Of a stretch of DNA of 64,000 nucleotides, positions 1 through 9,246 are shown one piece after another; positions within the stretch are counted from its first letter, which is position 1, and every line of letters starts with the position of its first letter. The notes beneath the pieces are model-generated. The model ran no database searches. It was not told where the DNA came from and saw only the letters and a list, made by a program, of their open reading frames with translations. Where the stretch lies: NCBI GenBank assembly GCA_001311805.1, contig BBCA01000009.1, positions 1-64,000 on the forward strand, read 5' to 3'. Source of the DNA: Lentibacillus juripiscarius JCM 12147 (lineage in GTDB: Bacteria > Bacillota > Bacilli > Bacillales_D > Amphibacillaceae). Position numbers and translations under genes: made by a program.

Positions 1-12
1 GGTGCCTGTGTG

Positions 13-48
13 GGTGCCTGTCACCGCCCGAATTTGTCGAATTTGTCA
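13..48 (+). repeat. REP-like repeat, copy 1
   Basis: First of four copies of a unit reading GGTGCCTGTCACC, then a CCCGA block and one or two TTTGTCGAA-type words. GGTG and CACC pair over a 5-nt loop, so each copy can form a small hairpin. A partial unit (GGTGCCTGTG) lies just before it at 1-10. Other copies are at 554, 906 and 12930. Confidence 0.7.
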
Positions 49-115
49 TTTGGTAATAACCAAGTGTTTATAATAATATAAAATGAAAGTACCAAGTTTA
101 AAATGAGGTGGGTTT

Positions 116-550
116 ATGGAGAAAAAGAATGTAGACGATTATCTCACAGAAGGCATTTACGGTCCAAAGGAGACAAAGCGATCCGAACGGGAAAAATTCC
201 TTGGAACCATTAGGGAAAGGATTGTCATTGCACTCACAAAAGGCCAGGTTATGTCGGATAAAGGGCTCACAAAATTGGATGAAGCAATGCAACAAAATAA
301 AGATGCCAAATTACTGATCAACGGTGACGTCTCATACAGATTTTTAAAGGAAGAAAAAGCATTGGCCAACAAATACGATATCCCCTACACAGAGATTATA
401 AATAAAGAAGCCGAAACCGACATTGGTGCCGTGCTGACTTATGACCATGCCATTGATAAAGAACACATTTTTATTGAAGACGAACCAGTGGGGGAAAAGA
501 ACCAAGAGGATGATACATTTTTTTCTAAAATAAAACGGTGGTTTGGTTGA
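116..550 (+). CDS. yueI: YueI family protein (DUF1694)
   Basis: Intact 144-residue protein matching the DUF1694/YueI family of Firmicutes in length and in its N-terminal signature (VDDYL, then EGIYGPKE, then RSEREKFLGTIRERI). No catalytic function is established for the family. It has no signal peptide or membrane segment and should be cytosolic. The middle (about residues 55-110) resembles an alpha/beta fold with short beta strands such as AKLLING; the tail is acidic and then basic. The ATG is chosen because GAGGTGG lies 5-6 bases upstream. The gene stands alone between two REP-like repeats, the second starting 3 bases after its stop. Family assignment is from remembered sequence similarity. 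Confidence 0.82.
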   Translation: MEKKNVDDYLTEGIYGPKETKRSEREKFLGTIRERIVIALTKGQVMSDKGLTKLDEAMQQNKDAKLLINGDVSYRFLKEEKALANKYDIPYTEIINKEAETDIGAVLTYDHAIDKEHIFIEDEPVGEKNQEDDTFFSKIKRWFG

Positions 551-553
551 AGC

Positions 554-588
554 AGTGCCTGTCACCGCCCGAGTTTTGTCGAATCTTA
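554..588 (+). repeat. REP-like repeat, copy 2
   Basis: AGTGCCTGTCACC core, then CGCCCGAG and TTTTGTCGAA. It begins 3 bases after the stop of the YueI gene, so it lies in that transcript's 3' end. Confidence 0.7.
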
Positions 589-649
589 ACCGTTGGGATG
601 TTTATAAATTAACCCAATTCAAGGCATGATAGGATTGGAGGTGTTTTAA

Positions 650-901
650 GTGACACAGCAATACCTTTGTCCGAACTGCAAGACGAATCGGTCACGGTTC
701 AACATAATCGAGCAGGTTGCCAATCCGGTAAAACTAGACCCGCAAACCGGTGACGTACTGAACGACTATCAAGACAGCCAGCCGGAAATCTTCCATCAAG
801 TATACAACGGCCCGGCATACCGAATACAGTGTGGGTCCTGCGGGCTGATTGAAGATGAACATACATTTATTAAATTCGCCGAGCACGACCGGAACAGCTG
901 A
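650..901 (+). CDS. Small zinc-ribbon protein, unknown function
   Basis: Intact 83-residue protein starting at GTG with a good site (GGATTGGAGGTG) upstream. Two Cys pairs are visible: CPNC at residues 8-11 and CGSC near residue 62-65. This spacing is typical of a zinc ribbon that binds one metal ion and may contact nucleic acid or protein. Between them lies a stretch with [14 protein letters not shown] followed by a possible beta hairpin. There is no membrane segment. I do not recognise a named family. A REP-like repeat starts 4 bases after the stop and a strong terminator follows at 1003-1029, so the gene is monocistronic. Confidence 0.7.
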   Translation: MTQQYLCPNCKTNRSRFNIIEQVANPVKLDPQTGDVLNDYQDSQPEIFHQVYNGPAYRIQCGSCGLIEDEHTFIKFAEHDRNS

Positions 902-905
902 TGGC

Positions 906-943
906 GGTGCCTGTCACCACCCGAGTTTTGTCGAATTTTGTCA
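906..943 (+). repeat. REP-like repeat, copy 3
   Basis: GGTGCCTGTCACC core followed by ACCCGAG and TTTTGTCGAA. Starts 4 bases downstream of the zinc-ribbon gene stop codon and upstream of that gene's terminator. Confidence 0.7.
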
Positions 944-1002
944 ATATACCCAAGAACCTCAAGTCATCGACCCCGAATCCTTCGAGAATAACATTTATAC
1001 CT

Positions 1003-1029
1003 CCCCACCGTTTAAGTGGGGTGTTTTTT
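1003..1029 (+). terminator. Rho-independent terminator
   Basis: CCCCAC and GTGGGG pair over a 7-nt loop and are followed by TGTTTTTT. It ends the zinc-ribbon gene transcript. Confidence 0.75.
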
Positions 1030-1077
1030 CTCTGGAAGATTCAACTTAACTGTTCCTATTTCTGTAACTCAATTTTG

Positions 1078-1106
1078 TTGCTCCCTGTGTCATCGCATGC
1101 TATAGT
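1078..1106 (+). promoter_or_regulatory. Probable sigma-A promoter
   Basis: TTGCTC and TATAGT separated by 17 bases, 34 bases before the start of the coiled-coil gene. Confidence 0.45.
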
Positions 1107-1139
1107 GTAAACAAGCTTATTGAAAAGGAGGTGAGAGGG

Positions 1140-1478
1140 TTGGAAAACATGCTCCAGCAGTTAATGGATGAAATGAAGGATATCAAGGTCAATATGGCGA
1201 CCAAAGAGGACATCAATTACGTTAAAAAAGATATTGAACAACTTGATGGAAGCGTCAATTACATTCAAGGGGACATCAAACAAATTAAAGGGAATATCAA
1301 ACAACTTGAAGAAAAAATCGATCAAAATGCAGAAGGAATTGATCGCAATTTCAGTCAAGTCGCGTTGAATTCAGAAAAGTTACACTGTCTATATAAAAGC
1401 AGTGAACGACAGGATAAATCGCTGGAAACCCTTGCTTTACGTTCCATTGAGCATGAAACAAAACTAAGAAATTTATAG
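1140..1478 (+). CDS. Coiled-coil protein, unknown function
   Basis: About 112 residues, almost entirely charged heptad-like sequence. After an N-terminal LQQLMDEMKDIKVNM come repeats of the form IxQLDGSVNYIQGDIKQIKG and a matching IKQLEEKIDQNAEGI, so a long parallel coiled coil is expected. It has no membrane segment. A TTG start at 1140 is preferred because AAGGAGGTGA sits 5 bases before it; an in-frame GTG at 1131 lies inside that site and an ATG at 1149 is the other option. Function unknown; similar short coiled-coil proteins in Bacillaceae are annotated as hypothetical. It has its own promoter and no clear operon partner. Confidence 0.65.
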   Translation: MENMLQQLMDEMKDIKVNMATKEDINYVKKDIEQLDGSVNYIQGDIKQIKGNIKQLEEKIDQNAEGIDRNFSQVALNSEKLHCLYKSSERQDKSLETLALRSIEHETKLRNL

Positions 1479-1755
1479 AAAGAGAAGTACCTCAAAACAC
1501 TTGTATTTTGCGCAGGAGTGACTTTCCTCGACAACCCCTAATCGGTTCATTCTCGTAGGCTTTGAGTTCACAAATGATCTGGCTTTCATCTTCCTTTCAA
1601 CGGCTACGCACATTACTACAGTAATCATTGAAGAATATTCCTTTCCATTTTCCGGCTCTCAATTCAACAGACCTTTCTCAAATATCATTCGAATTATTCA
1701 GCTGCCTCTGCCTATTCCGAAACCCCATCCAAATAAAAGACAACGACAGTCAACC
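1479..1755. other. Intergenic stretch without a recognised gene
   Basis: About 275 bases between the coiled-coil gene and the acetoacetate-CoA ligase promoter. I see no open frame with a ribosome binding site on either strand and no clear hairpin terminator. Confidence 0.5.
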
Positions 1756-1784
1756 TTTACACATAGAAAACGGTTTCATATAAT
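1756..1784 (+). promoter_or_regulatory. Sigma-A promoter of the acetoacetate-CoA ligase gene
   Basis: TTTACA and TATAAT with a 17-base spacer; the start codon lies 37 bases further on, after GGGAGGGGG. Confidence 0.65.
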
Positions 1785-1820
1785 AGTTATAATCGAAGAA
1801 CTAAGGGAGGGGGCAGAAAT

Positions 1821-3798
1821 TTGAGTGAAATAAAGGAAGGAACACTGCTGTGGGAGCCGAGCGAGAAACGAAAACAGCAGTCCAATATCTATCATTACAT
1901 GAATTGGCTGAAAGAACATAAAAACAAGACCTTTAACGATTATCATACACTCTGGAAGTGGTCGGTCGAGGAACTGGAAGATTTCTGGACCTCCATCTGG
2001 GAATACTTTGACATCCAGGCAAAACAGCCATATGAAACCGTGCTCACATCGCACGAAATGCCCGGAGCTAAGTGGTTTCCTGAGGCAACCATTAATTACG
2101 CCGAGCATGTTTTTCGAAACTGGGATGACAATGAACCTGCCATCATCCACGCCTCCGAACTCCGGGGGACGGAAGAAGTAACATGGCAGCAGCTTTACCG
2201 GGATACATCTGCCATGCAGCAGACGATGAAAAACTCGGCGTCACCAAGGGCGACCGTGTTGTTGCCTATGTGGCGAATACCTATGAATCTATCGTGGCCT
2301 TTCTGGCAACCGCAAGCCTTGGTGCCATCTGGTCCAGTGCATCCCCTGAGTTCGGGACGCAAAGTGTCATTGACCGCTTCAAACAGATCGAACCAAAATT
2401 AATGGTAACCGTTGACGGCTATCGCTACGGCGGAAAGGATTTTGACCGGACTTCCGTGATAGAGGATATACAATCTGAACTGCCGGGGCTCGAAGCTACC
2501 ATTGTTATCCCTTACTTAGACGAGAACCCGAACACTGGCCAATTAAAAAGACCATCTTATGGAAGGATGCCACAAACACACCAGGAACATTGACATACGA
2601 ATATGTGAACTTTAACGACCCATTATGGGTATTATTTTCGTCAGGGACAACCGGCAAACCGAAACCGATTGTTCAGAGTCAGGGCGGTATATTGCTCGAA
2701 CACCTGAAGGCTTTGACCTTCCATGCGGACCTTAGCAAAGGTGATCGTTTCTTCTGGTTTACAACAACCGGTTGGATGATGTGGAATTTCCTTGTCGGTG
2801 GACTCTTAACCGGCAGCACAATTATTTTGTACGATGGAAATCCAGGATATCCGGACAAAAGATGCTGTGGAAATTCGCCCAGGACACAAAATGACCTTGT
2901 TCGGAACAAGTGCCAGCTTTATTACCGGCTGCATGAAGGACGGACTGGAGCCCGGCAAAGAGTTCGATTTGACCCGTCTTGAAAGCATCAGCTCAACCGG
3001 ATCCCCGCTGCCGCCGGAAGGGTTTCAATGGTGCTATGACAACGTGAAGGAAGACCTCTGGATTGCCTCAGCAAGCGGCGGAACCGATGTATGCACAGCA
3101 TTCATTCTCGGAGCACCCATTTGCCGGTGTATGCCGGTGAGCTGCAGTGCCGCGGCCTGGGGGCAAAAATCGAAAGTTTTGATGACGACGCAAAGCCGCA
3201 AATCGAGGAAGTCGGCGAGCTTGTACTAACTGAACCATTCCCGTCCATGCCGATTTATTTCTGGAATGATCCGGATGGCAGCCGTCTTCACGATAGTTAC
3301 TTCGACGTATTCCCAGGTATTTGGCGGCACGGTGATTATTTGAAGGTCACCGACCGGCATACATGCGTCATTTACGGACGATCCGATGCCACCATTAACC
3401 GCGGTGGTATCCGTATTGGCACAAGTGAAATTTATCGAGCCGTTGATCATGTCAGGGAAGTGAGTGACAGCCTGATCGTCGATGTTCCTAAAGGTGATGG
3501 TGATTCGTATACACCACTGTTTGTCATGATGAAAGACGGCACGGATCTGACCGAATATATAAAGAAAACAATCAAAAATGAAATCCGGACACAATGTTCA
3601 CCAAGACACGTGCCAAGCGGAATCTATCAGGTACCAGACCTGCCAAAAACACTAAACGGCAAAAAGCTGGAAATTCCAATAAAGAAAATACTGATGGGCA
3701 AACCCGTTGACCAGGTCGTTAATAAAGGATCCTTGAGCAACCAGGGCGCACTGGATTATTTTGTCCGGTTTGCGGAAGAACGATTTGAAATAAAGTAA
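1821..3798 (+). CDS. Acetoacetate-CoA ligase (frameshifted)
   Basis: Cytosolic acyl-CoA synthetase of the acetoacetyl-CoA synthetase branch: acetoacetate + ATP + CoA to acetoacetyl-CoA, AMP and PPi. The inferred product of about 659 residues is the usual family length. Visible marks are the N-terminal YHYMNWLKEH region, the AMP-binding P-loop LFSSGTTGKPKPIVQ, TTTGWMMWN, the FGTSASFI strand, and a C-terminal domain with YGRSDATINRGGIRIGTSEIY. The reading frame breaks at least five times, each at a homopolymer: A-runs near 2229, 2545, 2857 and 2888, and a C-run near 3116. Adding one base at each restores one frame. TTG start after GGGAGGGGG. Single gene with its own promoter and terminator; a role in ketone or hydroxybutyrate use is inferred. 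Confidence 0.85.
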
Positions 3799-3802
3799 TT
3801 AG

Positions 3803-3835
3803 AAAGAGGATGTCTCGATGGCATCCTCTTTAAAT
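3803..3835 (+). terminator. Rho-independent terminator
   Basis: AAAGAGGATG pairs with CATCCTCTTT across a 9-nt loop, 4 bases after the ligase stop codon, then a short A/T-rich tail. Confidence 0.75.
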
Positions 3836-3862
3836 AAATGGTTTGTTAGTCTACTAAGTTTT

Positions 3863-4740
3863 TCACCCACCCGTGTTAAATGTGTTGGACGTCTTAAATT
3901 GCAGTGTTATGGGCTTATTTTCTTTCATGGTTGCTTTATATAAACTAATATTACCAGATGGCGGTGTGGAAGCTGCAGAATCAACTTTAAAATTCTCATT
4001 TAACGATATGGTCCAGACAGCTTCATCGTCTTTCATCAATACAACAGCAAGTGTCCCAAACTGCTGAATGTGATCCCAATCAAACAATTCTGTTTCACCA
4101 TTTTGCGTAACAGTAATCCCCTCTTGGTCACTGATAACCTCAGCATTACCGCCTTCCCACTTACCATGAATTTCGGCTCCAACATAATAATACGATCGGC
4201 CACTGCCACGATCACCATAAGTACCGATGAATTGCTGAGTCTTATGGTCAGCCGTTTTATACGTTACTGCTGCAACATCATTCGCTAACCATTCCACTTT
4301 CATTTTGCCATTTGTTTGATAAGGCAATTTTTTCTTTCGGACGAGCAAGAATACCGTAATAGGACCTATAGTAAACTGCCTCCCCACTCGTTGTATTCTC
4401 TTTAATCGATAATACATGTTTAAAATCAGGTGAGAGGCTTGTTGTATTTTTGATTTCTTGGTTACTTGCAACAAGCATCCCCCCCATTAACCATAATGAA
4501 AAGAATGACAACACTAACACCAATCCATTTCCACTTTTCAATTAATGGGAGGAGAAGCAAAATGGCCAGAGCTAAACAAATAACACAGAAAATATTAATG
4601 ATGTAAAACAGCCGATTATCAATATACTCTACTTGAAAGCGTTCATGTACGAAAAAGTATCCCATTTGCAAACAGAAAAAGCCAATAGCAAACAAGAAAA
4701 GTAGCCATCCAGCAATTTTAATAAGGTTCTTCTGTTTCAT
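3863..4740 (-). CDS. Membrane-anchored protein, unknown function (frameshifted)
   Basis: About 292 residues if two indels are repaired. The first 75 residues hold two membrane segments (WLLFLFAIGFFCLQMGYFF and FYIINIFCVICLALAILLL) and a third hydrophobic stretch follows. The rest is a soluble domain rich in beta strands, with YGDRGSGRSYYYVGAE and WDHIQQFGTLAVVLM, probably outside the membrane. Breaks are at a C7 run near 4479-4484 (G7 on the coding strand, expected G6) and at a T6 run near 4333. It overlaps the 3' end of the upstream BNR-like gene by 23 bases, so the two are co-transcribed. I do not recognise the family. Confidence 0.6.
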
Positions 4741-5676
4741 TTGGCTTTACCTCCATTGAAAACTCCCACGTTTTACCGTTATCCGTTGAAATGAATTTAC
4801 CCTTCACTTTTCCACCTTCATAATCACCATTCGGTCCTTGATTAAGGAGAACCGCCAAATGATCGCCTTCTTTAAAAGGCATCTCCGCGCTAACAAATAC
4901 TTTGTCATATTCTTCCGGCACGTTAAATTTTGCCTTATTCCAGGTGTTTCCGGCATCTTGGGTTACATAAACATCCGGTGCTTGAGGATTAATAGTTCCA
5001 AACGATAGAAATCCCGTATTTTCATCGGTAAACCCACCGTCTGAAATCAATCTTGTTACATCGGAATTATTTGTTTCCTCCCATGTTTTCCGCCGTCATA
5101 GGTTAGAAAAACACTGGAATATTCTTGTGACATCGTGCGCCCGCCGGAAATAATGACATAGCCAAAGTTTTCATTGAGAAATGCTATTTTCCGAAACCGC
5201 ATGGCAGGAAAATGCTCCGTAACAACTGCCTCTTGCCACGTTTCACCTTGATCAAGTGAATACGTCAGTAAAATTTCTTTATCATTCCAGTCCGATCCCT
5301 CTGCATACAAAAATGCAGTACGATCCTCCGTTAGAATATAGCTATTTTCAATCAGTTCCTGTTTATTTCCGCGATATTCTCCGTCAAATAATTTATCTTT
5401 TTCAATAGGAACGGTAATCCAATTGTTCCCTTTATCAAATGTGATGCTTAACTGATCGTTTTGTAAAGAATAGTCGATGGCGTCTTCTGCATACAGTGGT
5501 TGTTCTTTATCGGATTGTTGTTGTTCTGATTTATTTTTCGATTCCCCGTTATGTTCCCATTCAATTGTTTGAGGGCGCTGCGGAGGTGTTATCTGAGTAG
5601 ACGTTTGATAAAAGATGGTAGCAATGATTAAGCCAATCATCATTAGACCAGACGCACCAAAGACAAGGTTTTTCAA
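4718..5676 (-). CDS. Secreted/anchored BNR-repeat (sialidase-like propeller) protein (frameshifted)
   Basis: About 319 residues. An N-terminal hydrophobic helix (LMMIGLIIATIFY) is followed by a Gln/Ser/Lys-rich linker and then repeated blades carrying the BNR Asp-box type SxDxGxTW: SLDQGETW, TYDGGK(T)W, TQDAGNTW and STDNGKTW. Such propellers occur in sialidases and in YCF48/Vps10-like proteins, but I see no sialidase active-site set, so a binding or scaffold role is more likely. TTG start after AAGGAG. The frame breaks at a T4 run near 5085, where one more T (A on the coding strand) restores GGKTWEETNN. First gene of a two-gene operon with the membrane protein downstream. Confidence 0.65.
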
Positions 5677-5837
5677 AGCGTAGACTCCTTTTTGCCGTTA
5701 TTAATAGGAATTTTCCATTACAAATATTTTCCTTTTAAACTTTTATTTCAAGGAATTTCTAAAAATCATTGTATTTTTTCGGACTCATGAACGGGGTGAA
5801 TTCCGTCCATCACGCAATTCACCCTGTTTCCGTCAAG

Positions 5838-7277
5838 CTATAATGCTTCCTGCCCCAGCACTTTCTGCCGCGTCCCCAAACTCACAGCCACATACGCAAC
5901 GAACGCGAGCACGACCGGCAGTACGACTGAATGCAGTCCGAATGGCTTAGGGAAAAATGTATCCGACAGAATATACAACCCGACACCGGTTACCATGGAG
6001 GCAAGTGCCCCGTATTTATTTCCTTTTTCCAGTACAGCCCCATCACGATCGGCCAAATAAATGCCGCCTCAAGACCGCCAAACGCGAACAGATTCAGCCA
6101 GATAATTAAATCAGGCGGATTAAGTGCCATCAAGAAGACGATAACACCCAGAATTGCTGTTATACCGATACTCAGTCGTTTCACCCGCTGCTGGGATGCT
6201 TTGGGTTCCACATAATTTAAATAAACATCTTTTACGATTGCGGAACTCACCAGCAACAGTAAGGAATCCACCGTTGACATAATTGCTGCCATAGGTGCCG
6301 CTAGTACTATACCTGCCAGCCAGTTTGGCAAAACTTCCAGCGCAATGAGCGGCATAACCTTATCTCCCACTTCGATGCCTGGCAGGATCGGCCGAGCAAA
6401 CACACCAATCAAATGCATGTTTAGCATAATCACACCGACAACAATTGTCCCGATAATCACGCGCGATGCATCGAACGGGAATCTTTATAGGACATCGCCC
6501 TGACTGCTATCTGCGGCAAAGCGACAACCCCGACACCGACAAGAATCCAGAACGACGATACAAATGCCGGTGACAGGCCGCCATCCGCACCGTATGGGGT
6601 GATCAGATTTGGATTTTCAGCAGTGAGATCGGATATAATATTGGAAATACCGCCTCCAGCAACAATAGTCGCTACCAGCAAGATAAGCGTGCCGGCAAAC
6701 ATGATTGTCCCTTGAATAGCATCCGTCAGCGCTACGGCCCGGAAACCGCCGATAGTCACATAAATCAAAACGAACAGCGCAAAAATAAATAAGGCTGTCG
6801 TATATGGGATACCGACCAATGATTCAATCAGACGGGCCCCGCCAATCCACTGGGCTGCCATTGCAGAAAATAAAAAGATAATAATACTGAATGCCGAAAA
6901 CAGGACAACCCATTTGGACCGGTAACGCTCCTTCAAAAAATCAACCATGGTCAGCGCTTTATATTTTCGCGTAACAATCGCAAATTTTTACCTAGTACCA
7001 TTAACACAAAATACCCTGTCGATACTTGTGTCATCGCTAAAAGTACCCAGCCAAGCCCTTCCGTATATGCCGTTCCCGGACCGCCAATAAAACTGCTGGC
7101 ACTGCCATAGGTAGCTGTCATCGTCATCGCCAGAACGAACCCGCCGAGACTCCTTCCGCCCAAGAAATAGTCCTGCATAAATGTATTGGACGCTTTGATA
7201 TACTTCCCGGCCCACATGCCAACGCCAAATATAACCAGCAACAACCCGATTAATGGAACTAATGCCTGCCAATTCAT
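5838..7277 (-). CDS. panF: Sodium/pantothenate symporter PanF (frameshifted)
   Basis: Sodium:solute symporter family, about 480 residues as usual for PanF; takes up pantothenate with Na+ for CoA synthesis. The sequence is a series of membrane helices with the typical N-terminal YFLGGRSLGGFVLAMTMTAT, GSASSFIGGPG, AMAAQWIGGARLIESL and a later FGGLEAAFIWPIV region. Three single-base deletions interrupt it: an A-run near 6985, a lost A near 6457, and an A-run near 6028. Its ATG overlaps the stop of the upstream yhdT-like gene (ATGA), the standard yhdT-panF arrangement, which supports the substrate call over other SSS members. Confidence 0.82.
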
Positions 7278-7561
7278 GTCTCTTCTCCCTCTTCTTCAAA
7301 TGAAACTTCCACAAACCATTTCTTCACCACAATCGTGACCAGTACTGCCATCACAATGAACCCGAGCACACAGCTATAAAAGAACCACGCCGCAGTCCGA
7401 AAACATACGTGTAGTCGGACGGATCCTCCCCGCCAAGTCCATAGGCAAACGCAAACCACCAAATAAATTAAAGATAGCCAGTCCCACCCCAAATAAAGCT
7501 TCCCGGTTGGCAACTTTATACCGTGGGTCGCTCTCGGACGTATTTTTTTCTTCACTCCCAT
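7274..7561 (-). CDS. yhdT: YhdT family protein (DUF997) (frameshifted)
   Basis: Small two-helix membrane protein of about 96 residues, always found next to panF. After repair the N-terminus reads ESDPRYKVANREALFGVGLA and the C-terminus AWFFYSCVLGFIVMAVLVTIVVKKWF, ending in an acidic tail. Three indels are needed (A7 run near 7549, a run near 7463, and a lost C near 7398). The ATG at 7561 is chosen because AAAGGAGGT precedes it. Its stop overlaps the panF start by four bases, so the two are translationally coupled. The exact role in pantothenate transport is not known. Confidence 0.75.
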   Translation of the reverse strand: MGVKKKIRPRATHGIKLPTGKLYLGWDWLSLIYLVVCVCLWTWRGGSVRLHVCFRTAAWFFYSCVLGFIVMAVLVTIVVKKWFVEVSFEEEGEET

Positions 7562-7851
7562 GTACCTCCTTTTAACGCTTTCCAAAATTCGAGCCCAATT
7601 TACAAACTACCTCTTATTAATATAACGGATAGAATAGCTGATTGTAAATATTCGAAAAACTCCTTTCACCCTATCATAAAGCCGGGATTCAAAACACAAG
7701 CAAAATAGACGGAAATGTCGTACATGAAATAATTGATATCAAAAGAGAAGAATTGAAGAAAAAATGGGTTTATGTGTGTTTTGTGGTCGTGATTAACTCG
7801 AATATTCGTTTATGACTATTAAGCTGAATTTCCTTCTTTTTCATCAATATT

Positions 7852-7883
7852 AAAAAGAGTAACCATTTGAGTTACTCTTTTTT
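7852..7883 (-). terminator. Bidirectional rho-independent terminator
   Basis: AAAAAGAGTAAC pairs with GTTACTCTTTTT over a 7-nt loop, directly after the DUF4064 gene stop. T-runs lie on both strands. Confidence 0.8.
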
Positions 7884-7890
7884 AACAGGT

Positions 7891-8319
7891 CTATTCCACT
7901 GTTATTGGTTCTTGCTTTTTCCGTGCCAGACACATAATGCCCGCAATCAGGTAGAATAATCCACTGAATATTCCGGCGCCAGCGGTTACAACCGCACCAA
8001 GAACGGCAGTCACAATCAAAATAATACCGGCAGCTTTTGGATTTTTGTCACCCTTCATAAGCACAATGGAGACGATCCCCAAAATAAGTGCCAGCACTGA
8101 AACAATAATCAGAAACCAGCCGCCGCCCTGGAACATTTCCAGCATAGCATCCATATCACCTGCTGCCACTTCCGGCTGTTGCTGCCTGACTTCTTCTTTC
8201 GTCTGATCCCAAATTGCTTCATTGTTAAAGAGCCAAACCATAAATGCACCGACCGCGGCAAAGAAACCATAAATCAAAATGCCAACGATGGTTAGTACAA
8301 TTTCTCCTGTTCTGTTCAT
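7891..8319 (-). CDS. DUF4064 family membrane protein
   Basis: Intact, 142 residues from the ATG at 8319, chosen because GGGGAGG lies 6 bases upstream; an in-frame ATG at 8340 has no such site. Four membrane segments are visible: VLTIVGILIYGFFAAVGAFM, WFLIIVSVLALILGIVSIVL, AAGIILIVTAVLGAVVTAGAG and FYLIAGIMCLA. An extracytoplasmic acidic loop with QQPEVAAGDMDAMLEMF lies between helices 1 and 2. This matches the DUF4064 layout; the function of that family is unknown. Single gene with its own terminator. Confidence 0.72.
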   Translation of the reverse strand: MNRTGEIVLTIVGILIYGFFAAVGAFMVWLFNNEAIWDQTKEEVRQQQPEVAAGDMDAMLEMFQGGGWFLIIVSVLALILGIVSIVLMKGDKNPKAAGIILIVTAVLGAVVTAGAGIFSGLFYLIAGIMCLARKKQEPITVE

Positions 8320-8487
8320 GCCTATACCTCCCCGAGTCATCTTCTGCTACTCTATGCATTCCTTGGGCTGCATTATTCGAGTCAGCATGCTTTCTTGATT
8401 GTATCATAAATCCATTGTTGCTTTCCTCCATTAAATAGTGGAAACTTGTTTGAAACTTTGAAAAAGACATGACAAACTTACCTTACT

Positions 8488-8518
8488 TTGTTACACTTAA
8501 GTGGACTAAAAATATAAT
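8488..8518 (+). promoter_or_regulatory. Probable sigma-A promoter of the thi operon
   Basis: TTGTTA and TATAAT (8513-8518) with a 19-base spacer; GTTACA with 17 bases is the alternative -35. It lies 7 bases before the riboswitch. Confidence 0.55.
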
Positions 8519-8524
8519 GCGAGA

Positions 8525-8626
8525 ACTACTAGGGGTGCCCAGCAATCGTGGGCTGAGAGGAAAGGCGTTCTGAGCTTTCCGACTCTTACGGACCTGATCT
8601 GGTTAATACCAGCGTAGGGAAGTAGT
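8525..8626 (+). ncRNA. TPP riboswitch (THI element)
   Basis: The conserved parts are all present: AGGGGTGCCC, GGGCTGAGAGG, GACCTGATCTGGTTAATACC and AGCGTAGGGA. The closing P1 helix is ACTACT (8525-8530) with AGTAGT (8621-8626). It binds thiamine pyrophosphate. A rho-independent terminator 27 bases downstream is the likely expression platform, so TPP should cause early termination before thiW. Confidence 0.95.
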
Positions 8627-8652
8627 CTGACAGAATTGCTATCAGCTATTTC

Positions 8653-8686
8653 AAGCCAGGTCCAGTCTATGGATCTGGCTTTTTTC
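8653..8686 (+). terminator. Riboswitch-controlled attenuator terminator
   Basis: AAGCCAGGTCCA pairs with TGGATCTGGCTT around a 5-nt loop and is followed by TTTTT. Lies between the TPP aptamer and thiW. Confidence 0.85.
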
Positions 8687-8721
8687 GTTTGGATCCACCC
8701 CTTACCGAAAGGAGGGTCTAC

Positions 8722-9211
8722 GTGAATCGGACACGGTTATTAACGACGATGGCCGTTTTTGTAGCAATTGGAACACTTGGTGCACAGCTCTTATGGTTTC
8801 CGGCCGGTGTCGCCAAGGCTTACCCGGTGCAGCACGCGGTCAACGTCATGGTCGCTGTCACACTTGGCCCCGGTCCGGCGGTTGTGATTGCCTTCATGAT
8901 TGGCCTGCTCCGGAACATGCTTGGCCTTGGTACATTATTAGCTTTTCCCGGCGGCATGATTGGTGCCTTTCTAGCAGGTTACCTCTACAAAAACCGACAA
9001 AATAGCAATGGCTGCGGTCGGGGAAGCCGTGGGTACAGGAATAATTGGTGCACTGTTTGCTGTTCCATTTGCACGCGTGCTATTGGGCAGTTCTGCTGGT
9101 GCCCTTTTCTTCCTTCCTTCGTTTCTAGTCAGCAGTGTAACCGGGGCATTAATCGGCTGGTTTGTTGTATCCAAAGTCAAACAAGCCAGAATCATGGAAA
9201 ACCATGTTTAA
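8722..9211 (+). CDS. thiW: ThiW, S component of a thiazole ECF transporter (frameshifted)
   Basis: Integral membrane substrate-binding subunit of an energy-coupling-factor transporter, thought to import hydroxyethylthiazole. About 163 residues with five or six membrane segments. Family marks: WFPAGVAKAYPVQHAVNVM near the N-terminus, LLRNMLGLGTLLAFPGGMIG in the middle, and AAVGEAVGTGIIGALFAVPF afterwards. The GTG at 8722 is chosen for the AAAGGAGGG just before it. One indel in an A5 run near 8989-8993 shifts the frame. First gene behind the TPP riboswitch, in front of thiD-thiM-thiE. It would need the shared EcfA/EcfT module, which is not in the window. Confidence 0.85.
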
Positions 9212-9246
9212 AAAAGAACTCCTTAAACAGAAAGGATGATCCATTC

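Noticed and set aside
849..1110. Small plus-strand frames overlapping the zinc-ribbon gene end and repeat copy 3
   Set aside because: They run through the REP-like repeat and the terminator and have no ribosome binding site.
4479..4485. C7 tract as a phase-variation switch in the membrane protein gene
   Set aside because: The tract does break the frame, but dozens of other homopolymers in unrelated housekeeping genes do the same, so sequence error is the simpler cause.
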